From assembly GCA_025602905.1 (NCBI GenBank), contig JAHLKI010000047.1, positions 62,001 to 126,000 on the forward strand: DNA of 64,000 nucleotides, in the 5' to 3' direction. Source of the DNA: Phlyctochytrium arcticum. Its lineage: Eukaryota > Chytridiomycota > Chytridiomycetes > Chytridiales > Chytridiaceae. Made by a program: the position numbers and the translations under genes. The notes beneath the pieces are model-generated. The model ran no database searches. It saw nothing but the letters and a program-made list of their open reading frames with translations, and had not been told where the DNA came from. Positions 34,123-45,516 of the stretch are shown one piece after another. How positions within the stretch are numbered: the first letter of the stretch is position 1; each line of letters opens with the position of its first letter.

Positions 34123-35821
34123 GCCCTTGCTTTTTTTATGGTCTCTTCCCGCCTTTTGGTTATAGATTTGAGCTTTTGTCCGTAGAGCAGTACCTCGTAT
34201 ACCAAAACTAGAATACCTGTAGTTAGACCCGTAGTGGTCCCCTCATCTTGTACGTATAACCATAGTAACATACCCGTGGTTATTGTTTGGATTCCATTTA
34301 ATTTCGCCAATCATGCCTGAGCTGTGAAGCTTTACTATGCTTGCTGAAACAAGTTTCCATCCCGAACCGAACGTACACTGTAAACAGGTGTGCCTCGATG
34401 AGACGCATCAGTCGCGCTGCCAGTTCGAGTTTCTTCCTCCAAAACGGTGGCGAAACGGGGTTCTGTTCTCTCCAGCTTTTGTAAATGTAATGAGAACCGA
34501 GCCTTTTCATCGAAACTCTACCCCCCTTTCCATTGCAAACAAAGTATTTCGAACACAGAAAACTACTAGTTCACAAAAGTTGTCCAATTGATGCGACATT
34601 CTCTACGACAAGGCCTCCGTGCTTACTATCCCTGACATTGAGCTCCAAGAAATAGGCGGAACCGTCCGATCCAACACAACGGCCTTCTTCAAGCATCAAC
34701 CTCCCTAGTCGTTCAGGTACATGTGTATAATCGACTGAGGATCAATAGATACCACGAAAATACATCCCAAGAAAGTACCATACAAAGAAGTTCCTGTTGA
34801 AACTAGGTTTCGTAGCACAACAGTCTTCAATAATCGCAGAGTGATCAGTCGGTATCTTCGCTAAGATCGGTAAAAGTCTATTCTTCAAAAGTCGGAGATC
34901 CAAAATCTAGGCAACAAATCACGTGAACATAATCTTCCTATTGCTATGCTAACTATTGCTATGTTGACCCAGATTCCCACGTCCTATAGTACCACTTCTA
35001 GCAGGTTCCCAGTTCCACGCACTGCAAACGAAAAAATAATGAAGAGAATAATTATGCTTTTCAGATGGGATCACGGAATTGACATTTTAACAGTGCTCGA
35101 TGCTCGATGGACTAGATGATTCGCACCAAGTAGCATTGCGCAGCAGTGCGCAGTATGTAAGAATGAACGAGGTTTTTACTTGGGGTATTCCCCAAGCAGC
35201 TATATATCAAAGAACCGACATCCACTGTCACGGAAAAGAAATAGTTGTTTTGGAGTACGTCGGATACGGATATATAAACTAGTGTACCTTGTTCACTGAT
35301 TCTTAGTTGCCTTAGTTGACTTGACCGGGACAACTCGACACGGTTGACGCGTCTAGAAGTTGATACTTAACCAGAAGAATCGAGGACTATACAAATGGAA
35401 CCGCGCTACCATCCATGTCGAAGGAAATCAATCAGCTCGCGGCCACAAAGTTCATCTGACAGTCTTACTCGAATAAGGATCCACCAAAATGGTACACATA
35501 GCATACCAATGCTGGCTGATGTCGATTGTGTCAAGGCCACTGGAGTACTCGAAAATCCTAGATGGATTTACGCAGCGTTAACTATTATCATTCAAGTTTC
35601 ATATGTAAAAGCGACTGATAACCTAAAAAGGAACCGAAAAAAATCCCAATAAATTACGAGTTAGTAATGAACCGAAAACAGAAGTCAGGTACAGGACAGG
35701 GTGAGGGAGTAACTGTGTAGCGATGTCTATTGCAAAGTGGTGGTTGAGGCAAGATCTAATGAGGCGGGTTGTATTCGGGGAGAGGTATCGTGTACAGGGA
35801 ATAATATGTCGTTCCAACATC
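34123..35821. other. Intergenic segment carrying duplicated non-coding blocks
   Basis: About 1.7 kb with no supported gene. Block 35135-35170 (ATTGCGCAGCAGTGCGCAGT...) recurs at 39807 and 44153. Block about 35300-35660 is similar to 40435-40800. Block about 34720-34790 is similar to 45290-45370. These are pieces of the segmental duplication that multiplied the Kelch genes. Confidence 0.65.
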
Positions 35822-37860
35822 CTAAACGCTTCGGACGCAGCTATACGGGAAAGAGCCAGAGGCGTTGGTAGTAGAGTTCCAGCCTTGTGCCCACCCGTCA
35901 GCGTACATTTCCCTGTAAAATAAGTGTCAGCTTTGATTCATGATTGGACTGAAAGATTCAGAGAAGGGAAGACTTACTTGACATAAACGACATCGTCTGG
36001 AGAAATCATGATCTCGTTGCCGGAGACGGGTTCTTGGCGGCCGCCCGGTCGGAAAAAGACTTGTCCCACGTGTGGCATACCAGTATGGGCGGATTTGTCG
36101 TCGGACGGGACGGCGGCCCTGACTTTATTCTCCATGCCGAAATCAGCGTTGCGCAGATCCATTTTGTCATTCAGAGGTAGCGGAACTACGCGGGAGAGGC
36201 CGGAAAGACCAAAGTCCACAGCCTTTTGCTTGCCCTCTGCACGTTCTCGGTTTCGGCGTCGTCGAAGGAAAAACAAGAAAATACCGGTTGCAAACAAAAC
36301 CACAGCAGCCACAACCCCACCGATGACCCCCCATAACAAGCCCCCGCTAAGACCGGGCGAGTCTTTTGGCTCTGTAGTGATATTCTGTAACTGAGCGGCA
36401 CTAGTAGCCCACTTCCCAGTCTGAGTATTGAAAAAGTACAAGCCGGCATCTGACGCAGCGGAATCGCCGTCTAGGTCTCCTCCGTTGATGACCAAGTACA
36501 CTCCAACTCCAATCATCTTTGCAACATATCGAGTTGTTGGCTGGCCATCGTCCGGGCTGGTCTTGCTATCATACTCTTTCTTCCAGGTGTTTGTTTTTGG
36601 GTCGAATGACCAAATATCATTCTCGAGAGCCCGATCGTTACCTCCACCAAACATCCACACTTTACCGCGCAGGAATGTGCAGGAAGGGCCAGCACGCCCA
36701 GAAGGGAAAGCGTTCACCCGCGGCACATCCGTCCAGCCGGATCCCACGTTGTAAATCCACGAATCTGCCAAAAGGTCGCCACGATCGTCTTGCGTAAATT
36801 CATTCATGCCCCCATAGAGAAAGAATGATGCACTATCCAGAGATACCATACAAAATCGGCTGCGTCCGGATGGTGACGCCTGGTTTTCGGAGACTGTAAG
36901 TAACTTTGCTGTCAAGGGGGCACTGTTCAGGGTCCACTGCTGTAGCGTTTTCGGTTAAGAGTTGGTATGGACGGTAATGCACCTTCCCAGGGTGCGAGAG
37001 TCGGGGTAGTGTTATTAGCTTTAGCGCAGAGGAAGAGAAAAAGCGTGAAGAGTAAAATGTACAGTGCAAGGGAATGATATACAGAAGAAAACAAGAAATA
37101 TACACGTGACGATGCGCCTTAGCGCAGTCGTGCGGTCAATGCTCATCAAACCACGAGCCCGCCGCAACTGCATATAGATCTCCCGATGTTACCAAGGGGG
37201 TAAATCTCTGCGTCATGACGAAGCCTCCGAATAGGTAGTACGTGCTGCCAAGGATAACAGCGGCATGATTCCAGCGGTTTCGATTGGAGATATTTCCACC
37301 GATTATTCCTGCATTTACGTCTCCAGTGTCTGCAAATGCTTGGAATCCGCCAAGCGAAAACGTGGAGACCTCAAGAGCCTTTGGGTAATCTTGCCCTCTT
37401 CTTAAGCCTCCAGTGCAGATAACCTTCTCTGCCTCCCAACGCGCGCAGGCAGCGACATATGCCGTCAGCGACTGCCCAGAAACGATTGTGGTGTCCTTAG
37501 AAGCCCAATTGTCATAGATAACAATGGTGGCGGTCTGGAGGTAATTCCTGTCTCGCTCAATAGTTGCAGGGTTATCTTGGAAATGGAAATGATGTTAGAG
37601 ACTTGGTTGCAGATCGAAAGGGATGCTAAAAGCGTACCAAATTCCACGGGGTCAACGTCTTTAGAGCCGCCCATCACAACCAGCTTGTTATTCAGCGCAA
37701 ACATCTCATGGCCGTAGCGAGCAAGACGCATCTGAACATCGAGTGCTTGAACGGAAACTGGACCTAAAGCGCTCATTGCCGCCAGCAGAGCGCTTGCGAC
37801 AGAGATGAGACGCCATTGCTTAGATCGTGTCGAGGATCGGTCTAAATGTGCCCGGCACAT
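35822..37860 (-). CDS. Kelch-TM-SH3 receptor-like protein, copy A
   Basis: The proposed exons are 37860-37638, 37575-37169, 36936-35978 and 35912-35822 (559 residues). The start is aligned with copies B and C. There is a signal sequence, then Kelch blades (MFALNNKLVVMGGSK, VILGSTYYLFGG, VWMFGG). One TM helix follows (LLWGVIGGVVAAVVLFATGI), then a basic stop-transfer RRRRNRERAEGK. The cytoplasmic tail is short, about 170 residues shorter than in copies B and C. A C-terminal SH3 domain is split by the last intron (SGNEIMISPDDVVYVK joined to EMYADGWAQGW and GSFPYSCV). The 232-bp segment 36937-37168, absent from B and C, must be spliced (weak donor GTTGCG) for the frame to continue; otherwise this copy is broken. 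Confidence 0.75.
36937..37168 (-). other. 232-bp insertion or unusual intron in Kelch copy A
   Basis: Relative to copies B and C, 232 bp interrupt the reading frame between LYA and LNSAPL. Removal using GTTGCG as donor and ...CTACAGCAG as acceptor restores the frame exactly. The unspliced frame stops at once (TGA shortly after the insertion point). Confidence 0.6.
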
Positions 37861-38121
37861 GTTCGCTCTCGAATAGCCCTGACGAGTGTGCAGAGCGGTC
37901 CAAGATCCAGCCTGATCCTTTGCTGCCAACTGAGGGTGATTTCACTGGAGAACTTTTGCATTTTTGCCAGCGGCTCGACTCCGAAATAGGCTCCGGAATT
38001 CTTCCGTGGCGCAACTACAAGGTTTCGATTCTTCGAAGCTAAAAACCAAAAATTAAAACCTGCGGGAAATTCGAAATTAATTTTGGCAGAGAAGCCTCAG
38101 AGCCTGGGAAAATCTATACTT

Positions 38122-38164
38122 GTGCCCAGGGATCTGGTGGCTACGCCACCAGATCCCTGGGCAC
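38122..38164. repeat. Perfect inverted repeat, 20-bp arms, 3-nt loop
   Basis: The left arm is 38122-38141 and the right arm is 38145-38164. The arms are perfect reverse complements with loop TAC between them, starting GTGCCCAGGG. It lies about 260 bp upstream of the Kelch copy A start codon. Confidence 0.95.
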
Positions 38165-39885
38165 GATTACGGTGCAGAAATAAATTCGAAAAAAAATTTA
38201 GATATAAAATGTGGAAAAGCAAATATTGCGATAAATCTGTTATGAATTCGGTCAATGAGATGACCATTCGAGATCCTTATGCATTACGTAAACACATGTA
38301 TTAGTAACTCCGCTAGGGAGGATAGACCTGGTTGAGTGTTGAAGAACTTTACTCGATAACTGAATAGACAACGAGATCGAGAACCAAAGCATACGCACAC
38401 ATAAGTTGGCTGTCAAACAGTGATCTCCATAAACAACATTACAACAAAATCAAGGTTCAAACCACTGTTTTCCCGGAAAAATATGTAATTGCGTTGCAAT
38501 CATGTCCAAGCTTGTTTTTCCTCACAATCATCTCGCAGCATACCAAGCATTCAGTTACATTTGTTTCTTCTTTTGCTTCATTATCTTGGTGCTTTTCGTT
38601 CGTCTCGTTTGTCTTCTCAAATATATCAACTCTACCCATCAGTGAAAGACTCAAATCCCAATTATTATCGCAGAATGAACAGATGCAGCATTAATTTATG
38701 GAAGCTGTTGATGAGGCACTTCTGACCATCATAAACCAAGAGTTTAAGAAGTATGTTCCAGGGAATATATGTGCCTGTTGGTAAACTTTAGTAGGTGCAG
38801 TGGGCCATCGTTTGCGCGATCATCCTTAAAAATACCAGGTAAATGAGACACATTTAATAATGACCTTGGTTATAGTATATGACAATGCATTTTCTGTATA
38901 CACAATACATGTAATATTTGCACCGAGACTGTTTCTCCCACGGTTTCTTTTCCGGGGAGAGCTAAAAACCTTCCACTGGCAGGCCACACTAACTCGAGAA
39001 TGATCAAATAAAGGCACACCAATGCCAGAATCGTTCTAGGAATCCGTTTGTGGTCACGTCAGGGCGTAACTGCATGTCTCTGGCTGCCTATATCGTCACT
39101 ATACCTGCGTGGAACATTGTGCTTTTCGGTCGTGTCCTTGGCTCTATGAGGTACCCCACTGCGGGTCTGCGTGTTCCGGTTGAATAGATTCGGGGATAGA
39201 TGACTTTGTCTGGCGCGATGAGTCTCGATGAGCGCTTGTCTGGCCCATCAAATTCCCATAGTGAGCAGAAATTGGAAAGTATCGGAGGAACCCAGTGTAT
39301 AGGTGTCTGGCAAGGCTCACCCGCATTTTTTTAGTATTGGAAGTGCCATTTTTTACAACTTGGTGTTTCCGATTGTAGCTCGCCAAGGACCAGATGATCT
39401 ATCGCAGCTGACGTTAATGATCGTTTAGAGAGGTGTTCTTTCGCATTGTATGCAACGTGTCGGGAAATTATTCAACCAACCTATCAAAGCTCCCGCAAGT
39501 TACTTACTTCCCGAACCTCAGCACGTCCGAGTCGAAACTTGACGCAGAAGAACTATAAAAGAGGGGTCAGATAAATGGGGTGAGCCCTCAGGTCGTTTCT
39601 CATCAGACCGACGGGCTAAGTGTATAATCATGGGGGATTTAATATTGTCCATGGGGGAAAGCGTGGGATGTTGAGGAACTCCGATGTGAACAGGGTCCTG
39701 GTTAATGAGAAAGTCGGACATTGAAAAAAGAACATAGATGCTTTCGGATGGGATTATGGCCAGTTCCCTACGTAACTCTGTAACAAAATGAATTACCCCA
39801 ATTGGTATTGCGCAGCAGTGCACAGTATGTACGATGAACGATGTGTGTTTTTGGGGTGTCACCCAAGCGGTGATCTGAGCGGTGA

Positions 39886-40372
39886 TATACAAAGTTCCCG
39901 ACAGCCGCGCTAAAAAAGTCGGCGCCAGCAACGAAGATATCCCGGAAGATATCCTGACCGTCTGTGATGTCTCCGACAAGGCAAACGTTGCTATACTATT
40001 GCGGCGAGGGTGCTTCAAAAACTGACCTAACATAAAATGAAAACTCAAGCTAGCTATACTACTGAGGCTAAGAGTTAAGCCATAGACCTCGAAATTGACA
40101 ACTCCTGGTGGAACAAAGGGTCAAAGACCAGTGTAAGATCATCGCTCATTTCGAACGCTTTTCATTAGCATAACACATGCTGGTAGATAGAAGATAGAAG
40201 TTTTCTTTGCAGAAAGGTGAGTATGGGGTCAACCTACCCTTGAATTGACCCAGTGGGTTGACAAGGGAGGCTCACCCTGAGGATTAGGTAGATGTCAAAG
40301 TCATGCCAATGATCCTTCCTACACTCACCAAGGAGGGTTCATCGAAGACTGAGGCCATTTCCTGAGCGCTGA
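39886..40372 (+). pseudogene. Decayed LVIVD gene fragment 1
   Basis: Two short stretches (39886-40004 and 40314-40372) match the LVIVD copy 2 coding sequence. The first corresponds to 33565-33680 (GATGTCTCCGACAAGGC is shared). The second corresponds to the AYTHQGWFTEDHAYFLSDDE region (CTACACTCACCAAGGA is shared). Insertions, frameshifts and missing 5' and 3' parts make it non-functional. It sits directly beside Kelch copy B, as intact copy 2 sits beside Kelch copy A. Confidence 0.8.
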
Positions 40373-40873
40373 CAATCTCACAGGTTGTGTTGCAATACCT
40401 TGTATACCTAAAGTAGAATACCCTCAGTTATTGTTTTGATTCTCAGTTGACTTAACCGGGACATCTCGACGCGGTTGACGCGGTTGATGCGTCTGCGTCG
40501 GGAAGTAGGTACTTAAACATAACAAATGGAAGCGTGCTGCCACAGTGCTACCATTGTCAAAGCAACTCATCAGCTCGGTCTGAAAGTCTTTCTCGAACAA
40601 CAATCCACCAAAATGGTACACAGAGCGTACCAATGATGGCTAACGTCGACTTTGTCAAGGCCGTTGGAGTACTCGAGTATGCTAGATGAATTTATGCAGC
40701 GCTAAATTCAGCTATTATCATCCAAAGTACATATGAAAAATCGACTGATGACCTAAGAAAAACTCAGAAAAAATCCCAAGAAAAAAAGAGTAAGTAATGA
40801 ACCGCAAAAAAGGGAAAGGATTAGCCTTCAAAAAACAAATAATCTGGAGTGTCGACGAAAGAACAGTACGATA

Positions 40874-43165
40874 CTAAGCGCTCCGGAGACAACTGTATGG
40901 GAAAAATCCAGAGACGTTGGTGGTAGAGTTCCAGCCTTGTGCCCACCCATCAGCGTACTTTCCCCTATGATAATGTGAGCTTCAATTCGTGGATGGGGTT
41001 GGAAAGGTTTAAAGAAAGGACTTACTTGACATATACAATATCGCCTGGAGAAATCATGATTTCGTCGCCTGAGACGGGTTCTTGGCAGCCACCCGGTCGA
41101 AACAGGACGTGTCCCACATATGGCATACCCGCAAGAACGGACTTGTCGTCGGACGCGACGGCAGCCTTGGGTTCGTTCTCCTTTGCGGAATCAGTTTTGC
41201 GCAGACCCATTTTCTCATTCAGTGGTAACGGAATTACGCGGGCTGAACTCGCAAGACTAGAGTCCACAGATTGTGCCCCAGTAGGCGAGGAGAATGACGA
41301 GCCGGCTGATATGAGCGCAGAAGCGGCATGTGCGACACTAGATGAGCTGGACGCAGATGCAAGAGCGTCATAGGAGGGAGGGAGGTCGGTCAGGTTGGCA
41401 TGTTCAAAGCGGTTGACCACAACGCTCTGCTCCGTTCGGGTAGGGGGAACGGTCATGACTTCGATTGACAGAGGAGACCCAGAGACCTTTTGCGAGTGAT
41501 GGCCCTGATGAGCGGCGTGTGCTGCACCTATAGCGCCAGCGGCCACAGCAGATCCAGAGGTAACATGCGAAAGAACAGAAATTTCATTATGTAGATTACC
41601 AAAATCGGTGCCGCTCACTTCGGGTCGTTGGGCCAGACCGAGTGTGGTCGAGCTCTGGGGACGACCTTGCTGCCCACTCTCAAGTGTGGTAGACATTGTT
41701 GGCTTGTTGTTTGATTGAGTGACAAGAGTCTGGCCATCATTTTGCTTGTCTTCAGCACGTCGTCGGTTTCGGCCCCGTCGAAGGAAAAACAGGAGAATAC
41801 CGACCGCGAACAGGACCACCGCAGCCACGATTCCACCAATGATACCCCCTGACAGGCCCCCGCTCTTCGCGAGAACGGGCGGATCTGGAGGCTCTGTAGG
41901 ATCTGTAGTGATGTTCTGTAACTGAGCGGCACTAGTTGCCCATTTCCCAGTCTTGGTATTGAAAAAGTACAAGCCGGCATCTGACGCAGGGGAACCCCCG
42001 TTGTTGGATCCTCCGTTGATAATCAAGTGCACTCCAACTCCGATAATCTTTGCACCATATCGGTTTGTTGGCTGGCCGTCATCCGGATTAGGCTTGCTGT
42101 CGTACTCTTCCGTCCACGTACTTGTCTTTGGATCGAATGACCAGATATCGTTGCGACTATCCAAGGTGTTACCACCGCCAAACATCCACACTTTACCGCG
42201 CAGGAATGTGCAGGCGGGGCCAACGCGCGCAGAAGGAATAGCGTTCTTCTCCGACACAGCCGCCCAGCCGGATCCTACGTTGTAAATCCACGAATCTGCC
42301 AGATTGGGAGTACTATCTGTCTGAGTACCACCGCCAAAAAGGAAGATTGAAGTACTGTCCAGCGATACCATACAAACTCTGGCGCGTGGGGATGGTGACG
42401 TCTGGGTTCCAGAGGCCGCAAGTAATTTTGCCCTCGAGGGGGGGCTGTTCAGGTCCACAGCATATAATTCTCCCGATGCTACCGCTTTGACTGCACTCCC
42501 AACAAGTGTCTCGACGAACCCTCCGAACAGGTAGTACGTGCTGCCAAGGATAACAGCGGCATGATCAAAACGGGCGGGAATAGAGATATTTCCACCGATT
42601 ATTATTCCTGCATTTACAACTCCAGTCCCTGCAAACGTTTGGAATTCGCCAAGCGAAAACGAGGAGACCCCAAGAGTATCGTTCGGCACAATAGCTTGTC
42701 CTCGCCTTAAGCCTCCAGTGCAGACAACCTTTTCTGCGTCCCAACGTGCGCATGCAGCAACAAATGCATTCAGCGACAATCCCGAAACGATTGTGGTGTC
42801 CTTGGAAGTCCAATCGTCATAGGAAACAAAGCTGGCGGTCTGGAGGTAATTCCTGTCACTCTCAATATTTGCAGGGTAGACTTGGAAATGGAAATGATGT
42901 TAGAAATTGGGTTGCAGATCGAAAGGAATGTTTGGGGCGTACTAGGTTTTAGGGGGTTGGGGTCTTTAGAGCCACCAATCACTACCATCTTGTTGTTTAG
43001 CGCAAACATCTCATGACCATAGCGAGCAAAACGCATCTGAACATCGAGTGCTTGAACGGAAACTGGACCCAAAGCGCTCATTGCCAGTAGCAGGGCGCTG
43101 GCGACAGAGGTGAGATGCCATCCCTCAGATCGTTTCGACGATCGGTATGAATGTGCCCGGCACAT
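40874..43165 (-). CDS. Kelch-TM-SH3 receptor-like protein, copy B
   Basis: Exons 43165-42943, 42880-41026 and 40964-40874 give 722 residues; phases agree throughout. The N-terminal signal sequence ends near SVQA. The extracellular Kelch blades include HEMFALNNKMVVIGGSK, VILGSTYYLFGG, STSIFLFGGG and VWMFGGGN. One TM helix follows (GGIIGGIVAAVVLFAVGILL), with RRGRNRRRAEDK. A cytoplasmic Ser/Thr/Gln-rich linker of about 220 residues includes EQSVVVNRFEHANLTDLPPSYDAL. The C-terminal SH3 domain (SGDEIMISPGDIVYVK joined across the last intron to YADGWAQGWNSTTNVSGFF) ends PYSCLRSA. The PPSY motif may bind WW or ESCRT/arrestin-type partners. The likely role is a surface sensor or adhesion receptor signalling through SH3 ligands; this is inferred from architecture only. 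Confidence 0.88.
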
Positions 43166-45516
43166 GCTTACTATCGAGTAGCTGACGAGTGTGTGGAGCG
43201 GCCCAAGATCCAGCCTGTTCTTTGCTGTCAAATGGGTGTGATTGTCACTGATTTTTAGCGATTCTTCGCGAAACGATCTTCTCAGCGGCTCGCTCCGAAA
43301 GGCTCCGGAATTCTTTTGTGGCTGGTTGGCGAAGTTTCGAAGCTAAAAAGTTGCAAAAGTTGCTACAACATGGCAGAAATGAAGATTCTTGAGACTTGAG
43401 CTGGTATTTGCTGTCTCGCGAAAGATAGTTCTATATAGTAAGATGTGGAAAATCAGGTATGGTAAATCAGATTCGAAGCACTTTTTCCTGAGAGAGATGG
43501 TATGGCAATTACGTTCAAAGTCCGCCTTGCAACCACCTCGCACGATATATTTCGCATCTAGTTATCTTTTTTCTTCCTTTGCTTCCTTGCTCCGGTTTGC
43601 TCCTTCATCTCGTTTGTCTTTTCACATGTACTAATTTTGAGCAACCTCAAACGTCTAAAAGCGCGAGATCCATGATATTCGACCAATTTGTTCTTTATTG
43701 TACTCTGAACGGGCTCAAGCAAAAATTGTTTTTGTTCTCAACGCAGGAAATAGGATCAACTTTGGAAGAGTGGGCGCTGTTGGTTCTGTTGAATCCTATT
43801 GAAATTCAATTTTACAATCAAGAGGTATAGTATTAGCTAATGGAAACCCTCAATGAGGCACTTCTGACCATCATGAACCAGATGGATACGGTGGATGTTC
43901 TGGGTAATGTATTACAGATATGTGTGCTCAATACCACCCGTATTACTGCGGCTGCTGGCACAGGTTTGGCCGGGATCGGGATTCGGGAAGTCAGTTGAAC
44001 TGATTCTATCAATTGGCCGGGGGGACGCAACGGACCCCTGTCTTGAGCTGTGTCAAGCTTTCGCTCATTGCCTGTGGCGAACCTGGGTGTAAGAGGTGAG
44101 CTATCGTTCACGCGATCATCCATAAAGGCCCAGATCAATAGCATAAAACGGTATTGCGCAGCGGTGCGCAGTAGGGAGAATGAACAATGTGTGTACCTGG
44201 CGTGTGATACAAAGCGGTTATCCGGAATTTTTTTTACCCCCGACAGCCGGTTACTTTCAGAAAGATCGCCAGCAAGGAGGATACGCCCACCGTCTGGGAT
44301 GTCTCCGTAAAGGCAAACGTCCCCTTGTGATCCCGCACAACATACAAGGGCGTCTCCTACACTCACCAAGGACCGAAGACCACGCCTAATTCCTGAGCAA
44401 TGACGAGCTCGATAAGTAGAAGGCTGTCGTGGAATTTAAGCAGACCAAGACGTATATCTGGGACATGAAGGACATGACCAAGCCGGCGTATTTTGGTGTG
44501 CACGTTGCTGCCGTCGAAGTGAACGACCACAACCTGTACAATAAGAGCAACTTTGTTTACCTTGCCTATTGCGGCTCTGGTCGACAATTTCTCGATCTTC
44601 ACAATATATCCACGGCTAAGCTAAAGGAGCACGCTTTCTCCCATGTCTCCCATAAGCGCAACGTTGCCCGGCGTTGCTGATAGTAAAGTCGTCATACAAT
44701 CCATTAGCCGAGGTTTTTTCATAGTATGATCTCCAACCGTTTAGAGTGCGGCGTGTTCTGAATGTAGTAGTTGACTTGTCGACAAGTGGGATGTCAGCTA
44801 GTCCGCCTGTGAGCAGAGAGGAACTTACCGGAAAGGAAGATCGCAGTGCAACCCAAAAGTAAGAGGCGTGCCGAGGATCGAAAGGGTAAGCAGGAGAAAA
44901 AAACCCTCAGCGCTGCAGAAAATGAATCCCTTCTAAAAGGCTGACCATGTCACACGCGTACTCGGTTAGCGGAGATCTAATGCCTGCAGTATATTGCATT
45001 CTTGTAATCTAGATTTCGCTTGGCATATTTCTTCCTGGGCCATCCGTTCCCATTACGGTACTAGCATATAATTATCAGCCTTTTGTTCTCCACATACTTT
45101 GCGTGTCTGGTTGTTTGTCAATGTTCACTGCAGTCTGCGCAGGAAGAGTGGTGGGGTGCTTGTTATAACCTGGGTTGACGATCTCTACCTACGTTTGCTG
45201 TCCCTGACGAATGACATCGAGTCCCAACGCACAGACGGTACCGTCTGATATAACATCACCGTCCATCTCAGCATCAAACTCCATGGTTGGTCACTCAGGT
45301 ACATATGTAAAAATCGGCTGATGATCTATAGATACCACAAAAAATACATCCCAAGAAAGTAACATACAAAAAAAAGTCCCACGCATTAAAAAGGGATAAC
45401 TAATGATCCAGATAATTCAAAAAAGGAGATAACCGATGATCCAGATGATTCAAAAAAGGGAGAGGACTAGCCCTAAAAACAAAAAAGGAGTGTCGACGCG
45501 TGAATATGGCACGACT
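43166..45516. other. Intergenic duplication zone between Kelch B and C
   Basis: About 2.35 kb with no intact gene. It contains duplication blocks shared with 38700-38830 and with 34720-34790, the ATTGCGCAGC element at 44153-44187, and the LVIVD relic at 44240-44744. Confidence 0.6.
44240..44744 (+). pseudogene. Decayed LVIVD gene fragment 2 (3' half)
   Basis: The sequence aligns with roughly the last 45% of LVIVD copy 2 up to its stop region. A residual open frame (44429-44680) still reads QTKTYIWDMKDMTKP, NLYNKSNFVYLAYCGSG and LDLHNISTAKLKEHAF. Internal stops, deletions and frameshifts disrupt it on both sides, and no 5' half or signal peptide remains. Confidence 0.9.

Larger units (their letters stand above)
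37861..40873. other. Intergenic duplication zone with hairpin and LVIVD relic
   Basis: About 3 kb with no intact gene. It holds the 38122-38164 hairpin. It also has a block around 38700-38830 that recurs at about 43840-44130 (sharing GAGGCACTTCTGACCATCAT), and the LVIVD relic fragments (39886-40372). Block 40435-40800 is similar to 35300-35660. Confidence 0.6.
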
